From contig OZ251458.1 in NCBI GenBank assembly GCA_965242535.1, positions 682,001 to 746,000 of the forward strand: DNA of 64,000 bases, in the 5' to 3' direction. Source of the stretch: VXRD01 sp965242535. GTDB lineage: Bacteria; Latescibacterota; UBA2968. The position numbers were made by a program, and so were the translations under genes. Position 1 is the stretch's first letter. Every line of letters starts with the position of its first letter. Below the pieces are notes generated by a model. That model was not told where the DNA came from, ran no database searches, and worked only from the letters and a program-made list of their open reading frames with translations. This document shows, in pieces, positions 1-9,974 of this stretch.

Positions 1-3000
1 GGTTGTAGCGTTTCGCCAACCGGTGTTTCAATCCGCTCCCCTCACTGATGTAAGGGGAGATGCGCTTTTTTTTTGTTAGTTCCGCGGCCAGTCAGGTTTC
101 AATCCGCTCCCCTCACTGATGTAAGGGGAGATACGTGCGTTGATCGCGACAGTGTGTTTGAACTCAAAGTTTCAATCCGCTCCCCTCACTGATGTAAGGG
201 GAGATGTGCATGACTTCGACGAGGAATTTCACGGCGTGTGTGTTTCAATCCGCTCCCCTCACTGATGTAAGGGGAGATGTACCGGCGCGCAGCGAAACAG
301 GCGGAGAGGGCATGTTTCAATCCGCTCCCCTCACTGATGTAAGGGGAGATGCCTGCGATGCGAACGGAAAGATCGGGGTGGAGGAGGTTTCAATCCGCTC
401 CCCTCACTGATGTAAGGGGAGATGGTTCGTCGGACGAGTGGCTCGTCGAGGGGAATCGTTTCAATCCGCTCCCCTCACTGATGTAAGGGGAGATGCATCG
501 GGCCGAGGCGATTCTTTCGACGGAAATGGGTTTCAATCCGCTCCCCTCACTGATGTAAGGGGAGATAGGTGCGGGAAATCGAGCATCGGATCGTGGAAAT
601 TCAGTTTCAATCCGCTCCCCTCACTGATGTAAGGGGAGATATGCCCAGTATCGCCGCGGTGCGCCGGATGTGCCGTTTCAATCCGCTCCCCTCACTGATG
701 TAAGGGGAGATCCGCGTGGCAGATAAGCAGGCCCGCCGCCACCACCTCAAGTTTCAATCCGCTCCCCTCACTGATGTAAGGGGAGATGGAAGAAATCTAT
801 GGCCTCTCGCGCTGAAAAAAAGTTTCAATCCGCTCCCCTCACTGATGTAAGGGGAGATTCGATGTGGCCGCGCGCGTCGAGGGCCCGCTCGAAGTTTCAA
901 TCCGCTCCCCTCACTGATGTAAGGGGAGATGATCTTCCACTTGCCATCTGCACCGAACCACATTCGCGTTTCAATCCGCTCCCCTCACTGATGTAAGGGG
1001 AGATTTCGAAGACCTCGGCGCGCCCGGCCTCGACTTCGACGTTTCAATCCGCTCCCCTCACTGATGTAAGGGGAGATTTCTCGGTGATCGTGACCCCGGA
1101 AACCGACGACATGTTTCAATCCGCTCCCCTCACTGATGTAAGGGGAGATTCTCCTTCATCGCTGGCGCGTTCTTTCGGGAATCAGGTTTCAATCCGCTCC
1201 CCTCACTGATGTAAGGGGAGATCTCCGCTTCAGGATGTGGTCGGCTACCTCGACGTGTTTCAATCCGCTCCCCTCACTGATGTAAGGGGAGATCGAGCGG
1301 CTCGGCTGCACGCGCCAGCACATATCGAGTTTCAATCCGCTCCCCTCACTGATGTAAGGGGAGATCTGGGGGTTGTCCTGCGCGTAAGAATACTTGGCAT
1401 CGTTTCAATCCGCTCCCCTCACTGATGTAAGGGGAGATTCCTTACCACCATGGCTGGTGGTGCTGCCGTCGGCGCGTTTCAATCCGCTCCCCTCACTGAT
1501 GTAAGGGGAGATAGGGTCGGCCACCTGTAAAAGCCTCATACGACTCGGTTTCAATCCGCTCCCCTCACTGATGTAAGGGGAGATTCTTGCAGGAAAAGCA
1601 ATTGCTCATTCTCAGCATTGTTTCAATCCGCTCCCCTCACTGATGTAAGGGGAGATTTATTACTTTGCTCCAGAGGAGTTCATTTGTCGCTGTGTTTCAA
1701 TCCGCTCCCCTCACTGATGTAAGGGGAGATATGAGAATTTGCTTTTCCTGCAAGATCAACTTGAGGTTTCAATCCGCTCCCCTCACTGATGTAAGGGGAG
1801 ATGACCGGAAGTTTGGCTATGAGGTTGCGCACCTTAAGTTTCAATCCGCTCCCCTCACTGATGTAAGGGGAGATCCGCGTCGGGGCCGGAGACAGTAAAG
1901 CAGTAACCAAAGTTTCAATCCGCTCCCCTCACTGATGTAAGGGGAGATCACATTCCGAGATTCAGCATATCCGAGAACTCTCACGTTTCAATCCGCTCCC
2001 CTCACTGATGTAAGGGGAGATTTGAGGCGGCGCACTCCAATGATATTCATCAAATGGTTTCAATCCGCTCCCCTCACTGATGTAAGGGGAGATCTCATTC
2101 CCCATGAGCGACTGGCGGGCGTTCGACGTTTCAATCCGCTCCCCTCACTGATGTAAGGGGAGATTAGGCGTGCGCTGGGTCCCCGTATGGTCGGCAATGT
2201 TTCAATCCGCTCCCCTCACTGATGTAAGGGGAGATCGAATAGTTTCGCACATGAAAGCCCGGATATCCGGGTTTCAATCCGCTCCCCTCACTGATGTAAG
2301 GGGAGATCTGCACCTGCGGCAACGACGACCCCGACGCATTCGTTTCAATCCGCTCCCCTCACTGATGTAAGGGGAGATTCGCCAAAGGCATCTTGGGTCG
2401 ACCGCACATACAAGGGGTTTCAATCCGCTCCCCTCACTGATGTAAGGGGAGATGGGTGCTGGTGTAGCGCAAGTTGCTCGCCTGGTAGGTGTTTCAATCC
2501 GCTCCCCTCACTGATGTAAGGGGAGATCACAGGATGCGGGCCGGTTGCCGGGCCAGGACATCGTTTCAATCCGCTCCCCTCACTGATGTAAGGGGAGATC
2601 TACTTTTTCGCCGGACAACGCTATGACCTCACAGGGTTTCAATCCGCTCCCCTCACTGATGTAAGGGGAGATCGGCGACTTCCGAAGCTACGGACTCGAA
2701 GTAAAAGTTTCAATCCGCTCCCCTCACTGATGTAAGGGGAGATCGCCAGAAGAGCGGTGCCAAGGCCCGCTGTAACAAGTTTCAATCCGCTCCCCTCACT
2801 GATGTAAGGGGAGATTGATGGCTGTGAATCTGTGGGGATCGATTTCAAAAGTTTCAATCCGCTCCCCTCACTGATGTAAGGGGAGATAAGTTCGAGTTTC
2901 TCGCTTCCCTGTACAGATCAGAGTTTCAATCCGCTCCCCTCACTGATGTAAGGGGAGATGATCGCGCGGGGGAGACGGCCAGAACCAGTGGTAGGTTTCA

Positions 3001-6000
3001 ATCCGCTCCCCTCACTGATGTAAGGGGAGATGCGGTTTCAACACCTTCTACAATTTCATCTTTGGAGTTTCAATCCGCTCCCCTCACTGATGTAAGGGGA
3101 GATAATGTCCGGTGTGGCCGTTGTCGTCGATGGAAACTGTTTCAATCCGCTCCCCTCACTGATGTAAGGGGAGATAGAAGGGTAATATCCAACTCCACTT
3201 TGCTGGCCGAGTTTCAATCCGCTCCCCTCACTGATGTAAGGGGAGATTAAATAGGCTTTGGAAACATACTTGACCAAGTAGAGTTTCAATCCGCTCCCCT
3301 CACTGATGTAAGGGGAGATTGCGCGGATGGATTCGGCGATGGCTTGGGGTACTCGGTTTCAATCCGCTCCCCTCACTGATGTAAGGGGAGATTTGATTCG
3401 GGCGATCTCGGCATCGACATGCCGGATAGTTTCAATCCGCTCCCCTCACTGATGTAAGGGGAGATCTTTTTGGACGCGTACATCAAGCACTACCACGCGA
3501 GTTTCAATCCGCTCCCCTCACTGATGTAAGGGGAGATAGACTGAACCGTAACCTCGCGCTCGTCGACATGAAGTTTCAATCCGCTCCCCTCACTGATGTA
3601 AGGGGAGATCCGACCACGATTAGGACATGTAGAGCCAGCCGGCAGTTTCAATCCGCTCCCCTCACTGATGTAAGGGGAGATAATAGCGCGACCAAATCTC
3701 ATTGTAGCCCTGAGGCGTTTCAATCCGCTCCCCTCACTGATGTAAGGGGAGATTTTCGAGGAAGGTAAACCATCAGGTCTTGGATCTGTTTCAATCCGCT
3801 CCCCTCACTGATGTAAGGGGAGATTAATCGAGACATACCCATAGCACGGCCAACAGCATGTTTCAATCCGCTCCCCTCACTGATGTAAGGGGAGATTCCT
3901 CATTGATAATTATCAACCGCCGTTACTTGAGTTTCAATCCGCTCCCCTCACTGATGTAAGGGGAGATGGTAATGGTCATGCGAGCGCTTTGCTTGTAATC
4001 GAGTTTCAATCCGCTCCCCTCACTGATGTAAGGGGAGATTTGCAAGGAGGTGATTTCCCTTGGCGGATAAGAATGTTTCAATCCGCTCCCCTCACTGATG
4101 TAAGGGGAGATACATTAAAAAGGATCGGATCTTGACCTCCAGGGGCGTTTCAATCCGCTCCCCTCACTGATGTAAGGGGAGATAGGAAACCATGCGCGCG
4201 CGCGCGATCCATGCGATGTTTCAATCCGCTCCCCTCACTGATGTAAGGGGAGATGTATGCAGTAAGGGCGCGGGATAGGCGCGGGCGGTCGTTTCAATCC
4301 GCTCCCCTCACTGATGTAAGGGGAGATCCCGCGGGGCATCTCACACCAGTTCCCCGCGAACTGTTTCAATCCGCTCCCCTCACTGATGTAAGGGGAGATA
4401 CGCTTTTCACCTTACGCTTCGTCCACATCCCACGTTTCAATCCGCTCCCCTCACTGATGTAAGGGGAGATAGGAGCGTATCCGAGAAACCGCGCGCGTGA
4501 CGGATGTTTCAATCCGCTCCCCTCACTGATGTAAGGGGAGATAGGGAATGAAAGATGTGAAGTTTGGAAAGAAGAAGAGTTTCAATCCGCTCCCCTCACT
4601 GATGTAAGGGGAGATTCATCCGTGTAGCGGATGTACTCCGCCGGCTTCGGGGTTTCAATCCGCTCCCCTCACTGATGTAAGGGGAGATTCGGAAAGTTCG
4701 CGCCGCTCTTCAACTCGCTCATGGTTTCAATCCGCTCCCCTCACTGATGTAAGGGGAGATTTAGATCGATGATAGATTGAATATCAGAGGATGATAGTTT
4801 CAATCCGCTCCCCTCACTGATGTAAGGGGAGATCCTGCTCCTGCCGGATGTCGCGCTCGAGTTGGGCGGTTTCAATCCGCTCCCCTCACTGATGTAAGGG
4901 GAGATAGAAATCAATCGGGGGCCGGGGGCCGAGATCCAAAAGTTTCAATCCGCTCCCCTCACTGATGTAAGGGGAGATCGAAAGCCCGTCGAGTGCTCTC
5001 AGGAAGGCATGCTCGTTTCAATCCGCTCCCCTCACTGATGTAAGGGGAGATGCGCAAAAGCGAGCCTTTTTCCTCGCCGGGTGGCTGTTTCAATCCGCTC
5101 CCCTCACTGATGTAAGGGGAGATAAGGATGATGGTGCGCTGGTGGCCGGCACCGACGTTTCAATCCGCTCCCCTCACTGATGTAAGGGGAGATGTCGGAT
5201 CTTCAGGGGTACCTCACGAATACCGAAATGTTTCAATCCGCTCCCCTCACTGATGTAAGGGGAGATGCCTCTCGCCTCGCTCGCATCGACCGCGCCTGAT
5301 CGTTTCAATCCGCTCCCCTCACTGATGTAAGGGGAGATCGACCGCGTGTTACGGCGCGCGCCCTCATCCAGTAGGTTTCAATCCGCTCCCCTCACTGATG
5401 TAAGGGGAGATACCCGCGCCCATTCGCCGCGGTCAATTCGATTTGGCCGTTTCAATCCGCTCCCCTCACTGATGTAAGGGGAGATGCGGCTAAGGGCGCT
5501 GCGGGCCCACGCAGGAATCTTGTTTCAATCCGCTCCCCTCACTGATGTAAGGGGAGATGACCGCGTGTTACGGCGCGCGCCCTCATCCAGTAGGTTTCAA
5601 TCCGCTCCCCTCACTGATGTAAGGGGAGATATGTCACTGAGCTGCCGCGGCATTTTATTCGTGGGGTTTCAATCCGCTCCCCTCACTGATGTAAGGGGAG
5701 ATTGGTCGGGCAGGGGATCTTCGCACTCTGTTGCAGGGTTTCAATCCGCTCCCCTCACTGATGTAAGGGGAGATATGATCCGCATCACCTCGGCATCGGG
5801 GGGCCGAGTGTTTCAATCCGCTCCCCTCACTGATGTAAGGGGAGATTCCTGGATTCCGCGAATCCCATCCGGGAGATTGGGTTTCAATCCGCTCCCCTCA
5901 CTGATGTAAGGGGAGATCACGTTTATAGTCTCAAACCGCGGCACCGGCAACGGTGTTTCAATCCGCTCCCCTCACTGATGTAAGGGGAGATCGGGCGATC

Positions 6001-8958
6001 ACGCGGGCATCTTCTGGCGTGAGCGGTTTCAATCCGCTCCCCTCACTGATGTAAGGGGAGATCGAATCGGCCGGCAGCCAAAGCGAGGACCCGTCGGCAG
6101 TTTCAATCCGCTCCCCTCACTGATGTAAGGGGAGATATCATGGAAAAAATCCACACGGCCCGAACCGCAAAAGTTTCAATCCGCTCCCCTCACTGATGTA
6201 AGGGGAGATCCTCGAGTGCGAGGAGTGTGGAGAAATGACATGCGTTTCAATCCGCTCCCCTCACTGATGTAAGGGGAGATTCAACCGAAATTTAATTTAC
6301 TCAAACCACTAAAAAGTTTCAATCCGCTCCCCTCACTGATGTAAGGGGAGATCAGAGCGCGCAGCGATACGGCATTGAACAGAGCTAGTTTCAATCCGCT
6401 CCCCTCACTGATGTAAGGGGAGATCGCTGTCGTCGGCTACCGCATCAATTCGATCGAGGTTTCAATCCGCTCCCCTCACTGATGTAAGGGGAGATGCCCG
6501 GGGCAAACGTTCGTGAAATACGAAGATGTGTTTCAATCCGCTCCCCTCACTGATGTAAGGGGAGATTTGCTCGACTTTGATTTGCCCGCGGCCGGACTCA
6601 CGGTTTCAATCCGCTCCCCTCACTGATGTAAGGGGAGATGCGAGGAGATCGGCCAACTGCTTTCGCGCGCCAACGAGTTTCAATCCGCTCCCCTCACTGA
6701 TGTAAGGGGAGATCCATGGGCACGCGGCCCAAGCCCAGCGGCATCAAGGTTTCAATCCGCTCCCCTCACTGATGTAAGGGGAGATTCCGCGCGCATCATA
6801 ATTGAACTAGATAAGAAAATTCGTTTCAATCCGCTCCCCTCACTGATGTAAGGGGAGATCGTCGATTTTCCACATCCGGTCGGCCCGGTAAAAAGTTTCA
6901 ATCCGCTCCCCTCACTGATGTAAGGGGAGATTTCGACAAAAAAAGGCACTCACGTACGAATTTTCGTTTCAATCCGCTCCCCTCACTGATGTAAGGGGAG
7001 ATTCCGGCGCTTAATCGGATGATCGGACAACGCGCGTTTGTTTCAATCCGCTCCCCTCACTGATGTAAGGGGAGATTTCCGGTCGAAATCGTCTGGCGTG
7101 CATCTCCGGAGTTTCAATCCGCTCCCCTCACTGATGTAAGGGGAGATGCGCGCCGTAACACGCGGTCGGCCAAATCGAATTGTTTCAATCCGCTCCCCTC
7201 ACTGATGTAAGGGGAGATATGACCTGAAGCGCATCGAGCGCCAGACGGACGAGTTTCAATCCGCTCCCCTCACTGATGTAAGGGGAGATAAAAATCTATA
7301 AAAAGGTTTGCATCGTCGAGAAGCGTTTCAATCCGCTCCCCTCACTGATGTAAGGGGAGATTACCACGCCCACACCCACCCCGAGATCCCGAAAGGTTTC
7401 AATCCGCTCCCCTCACTGATGTAAGGGGAGATCGACCGCGTGTTACGGCGCGCGCCCTCATCCAGTAGGTTTCAATCCGCTCCCCTCACTGATGTAAGGG
7501 GAGATTTGAGCGATATGGGGAAGAGGTGATCGGGGCCGAGTTTCAATCCGCTCCCCTCACTGATGTAAGGGGAGATTGGCTTTGGGGGCAGGCTCAAAGA
7601 GGTAGTCAACGGTGTTTCAATCCGCTCCCCTCACTGATGTAAGGGGAGATCGACCGCGTGTTACGGCGCGCGCCCTCATCCAGTAGGTTTCAATCCGCTC
7701 CCCTCACTGATGTAAGGGGAGATGCCTCTCGCCTCGCTCGCATCGACCGCGCCTGATCGTTTCAATCCGCTCCCCTCACTGATGTAAGGGGAGATTATTC
7801 GGAAAGTTTAGCCCAGATTTCCGTACCTTGGTTTCAATCCGCTCCCCTCACTGATGTAAGGGGAGATCCCCACGGATACGAGCGAGCGATACCCGCGCCC
7901 TAATCGTTTCAATCCGCTCCCCTCACTGATGTAAGGGGAGATTGGCCGACCGCGCCTATCCCGCGCCTCAATTCGAGGGTTTCAATCCGCTCCCCTCACT
8001 GATGTAAGGGGAGATTCCCATGCCGATTCGAGCTGCCCCGATCGTGTGATGTTTCAATCCGCTCCCCTCACTGATGTAAGGGGAGATGACCGCGTGTTAC
8101 GGCGCGCGCCCTCATCCAGTAGGTTTCAATCCGCTCCCCTCACTGATGTAAGGGGAGATCACGGATACGAGCGAGCGATACCCGCGCCCTAATCGTTTCA
8201 ATCCGCTCCCCTCACTGATGTAAGGGGAGATATACACCTGGGAGTGGGAGACTTTGTATATCTTGGTTTCAATCCGCTCCCCTCACTGATGTAAGGGGAG
8301 ATTCTTGAACTATTTGCAATTTCCACACAACCCTGACGGTTTCAATCCGCTCCCCTCACTGATGTAAGGGGAGATCGACCGCGTGTTACGGCGCGCGCCC
8401 TCATCCAGTAGGTTTCAATCCGCTCCCCTCACTGATGTAAGGGGAGATCGAGTTTTCCATCGCGATTTCCGTCGCGATGAACGTTTCAATCCGCTCCCCT
8501 CACTGATGTAAGGGGAGATCAGTTCGCCGCGGCGCCCGACCGCGCCTGTTGGCCGTTTCAATCCGCTCCCCTCACTGATGTAAGGGGAGATTCGCGCGCC
8601 GTAACACGCGGTCGGCCAAATCGAATTGTTTCAATCCGCTCCCCTCACTGATGTAAGGGGAGATTTGAATCGGTAAGGGATTATCGGGAATGGAAACCGT
8701 GTTTCAATCCGCTCCCCTCACTGATGTAAGGGGAGATCGGTTCGTTTCCGGCGAGCGAAACCGGCAGGCCGGTTTCAATCCGCTCCCCTCACTGATGTAA
8801 GGGGAGATTCGGGAATGGAAAAGGGGATAGGGCGGGATATTCCGAACCGTGTTTCAATCCGCTCCCCTCACTGATGTAAGGGGAGATAATTGAAATTATC
8901 AAAGATATCTCGGATTGAAAAGTTTCAATCCGCTCCCCTCACTGATGTAAGGGGAGAT
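1..8958 (-). CRISPR. Very long CRISPR array, 124 repeats, left end outside window
   Basis: I count 124 repeats of 37 nt, the first at 25-61 and the last at 8922-8958, with 123 complete spacers and part of another at 1-24. On the plus strand each repeat begins GTTTCAATCC and ends AGGGGAGAT. Read on the minus strand it ends in ATTGAAAC, the usual 5' handle of type I and III crRNAs, and contains a 7-bp stem CTCCCCT / AGGGGAG. The array is therefore most likely transcribed right to left, with the leader at the right. Spacers are mostly 34-38 nt (extremes 33 at 5124-5156 and 42 at 8809-8850). The repeats look identical throughout, so no degenerate trailer end is in view. No cas gene lies in the window, so the subtype cannot be set. 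Several spacers are reused (see findings). The small reading frames across it are repeat translations, not genes. Confidence 0.99.
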
Positions 8959-9190
8959 GCTGGTTGTTGTAACCAGCAGAACCGCATAAGGTTACACAAG
9001 CGGATGCGCGAACCTCCTTCCTTTGCCTCAATCCGCTCGAAAAGTGTGAGAAAAGACTGCGATGTAAATTATTGTTGGTCATAAGCTTAGTCCGTTGCGC
9101 GAAAGCATAGGCAAAATGCTATCACTCCCCTTTCGCGCCAAAAAATAATTCAATCCGCTCCCCGTATCAAAGTTGGGAAAGTTGTGAAGA
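8959..9190 (-). promoter_or_regulatory. Probable CRISPR leader
   Basis: This gene-free stretch abuts the leader-side end of the array, as set by the ATTGAAAC orientation. Directly against the last repeat is a palindrome at 8959-8977 with arms GCTGGTT and AACCAGC. Further out, two sites copy the handle-side part of the repeat: TCAATCCGCTC at 9028-9038 and TTCAATCCGCTCCCC at 9149-9163, about 121 bp apart. An A/T-rich run at 9141-9150 lies next to the second. Promoter and integration signals are expected here, but I cannot place a convincing -35/-10 pair. Confidence 0.7.
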
Positions 9191-9198
9191 ACTCCGCA

Positions 9199-9790
9199 CT
9201 GAAGCATCGGGGCTTCAGGATCACTTCAGCGTAGGTTGTGCGATCGACAAGACGGCACCTTCATGCGGACAGGCGTCTTACGGTCTCTCCTGCAAAGGTC
9301 GTCTTCCCGACCTTGTGAATGTTTTGCGCGGCGTGCAAATCGCGGTCACATGTCCAACCACAAGCGCAAGCGCGTGATGCTTAAAAAACAATGGCGATTC
9401 GTGCGCTGTGCCATCCGAGACGGTCAGATAGGTTTTCAGCCCAAAGTCAAACCCTGCGGTTTTACCCGTCTTAACCATGACCTTTGGACGGCTATCAAAC
9501 TTTGCCGTGATGCACAGCCACAAATCCCCGACGCGGGTCGCGCTTGACGACGACCGTCTGGACACTTTCAACATCAAAATCGCGATGCTTGTTGTCATAC
9601 AACTTAAATTTGCATGTCTTGTAGCCCATGGCACATCTCCTAAAGAAAAACCCGCCAGTGGTTGACCCCAAAGCAACGCTTTGTCCACAGGGGACAGCAG
9701 AAAGTTGCAGAAAAACCGAGACAGCCCTGAAATAGTTTTGGGACGAAAGCAGTTCGCTCTTATATCCCCGCCCTGAAGGGTTGGGAGCTT
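9199..9790 (-). mobile_element. Decayed IS200/IS605-type element (tnpB only)
   Basis: The interval holds a tnpB remnant flanked by the kind of imperfect hairpins that mark IS200/IS605 ends. On the 3' side is a perfect palindrome at 9199-9218 (CTGAAGC / GCTTCAG). On the 5' side, 9756-9790 holds a degenerate CCCGCCCTGAAGGGTTGGG stem next to TTATAT, a familiar motif at tnpB-element ends. No tnpA is present, so the copy is non-autonomous. The boundaries are approximate, because elements of this family make no target duplication. Confidence 0.6.
9261..9629 (-). pseudogene. tnpB: tnpB (IS605 OrfB) remnant, internally deleted and frameshifted
   Basis: TnpB is the RNA-guided nuclease of IS200/IS605 elements. 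Three pieces survive on the minus strand. The start at 9629 reads MGYKTCKFKLYDNKHRDF, a TnpB N-terminus. A second frame carries the stretch leading into the first RuvC motif (KTGKTAGFDFGLKTYLTVSD). The last piece, ending at the TGA at 9261-9263, reads CDRDLHAAQNIHKVG, the zinc-finger/RuvC-III end with its catalytic Asp context. Most of the protein between these pieces is missing and they lie in different frames, so no nuclease can be made. A full TnpB is about 400 residues and this locus could code about 120. Confidence 0.85.
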
Positions 9791-9829
9791 ACAGGTGGTC
9801 AGCTCATCGTTCTGCTGACCGCTGACTGA

Positions 9830-9974
9830 GGACAGGCACAGGGGCCTATCCCTACGATTGATGAGGCACCGCAGTTCTACCCCTCTCCCCTCTCCCGTCT
9901 CCCGTCTCCCCGCTTTCCGCCTTCCCCCCTTCCGCCTTCCCTCTCCCGTCTCCCGTCTCCCGTCTCCCCGCCTT
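9830..9974. repeat. Composite 3' element: hairpin plus heptad tract, copy 1
   Basis: 9830-9855 is a copy of the dispersed hairpin (GGACAGGC arm, loop, imperfect GCCTATCC arm, then CTAC). From about 9886 to 9974 is a pyrimidine-rich tract made of CTCCCGT/CTTCCGC-type heptamers, which reads as purine-rich in the transcript of the ligase gene to the right. The order downstream of that gene is heptads then hairpin, as at 12224-12413 and 21391-21540. Confidence 0.85.

Noticed and set aside
204..9084. Many short frames reading FQSAPLTDVRGD or ISPYISEGSGLK
   Set aside because: They are translations of the CRISPR repeat with spacers between; no start signals and no homology.
9149..9163. A 125th CRISPR repeat
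   Set aside because: Only 15 of 37 bases match and the rest is unrelated, so it is listed as a leader motif or relic.
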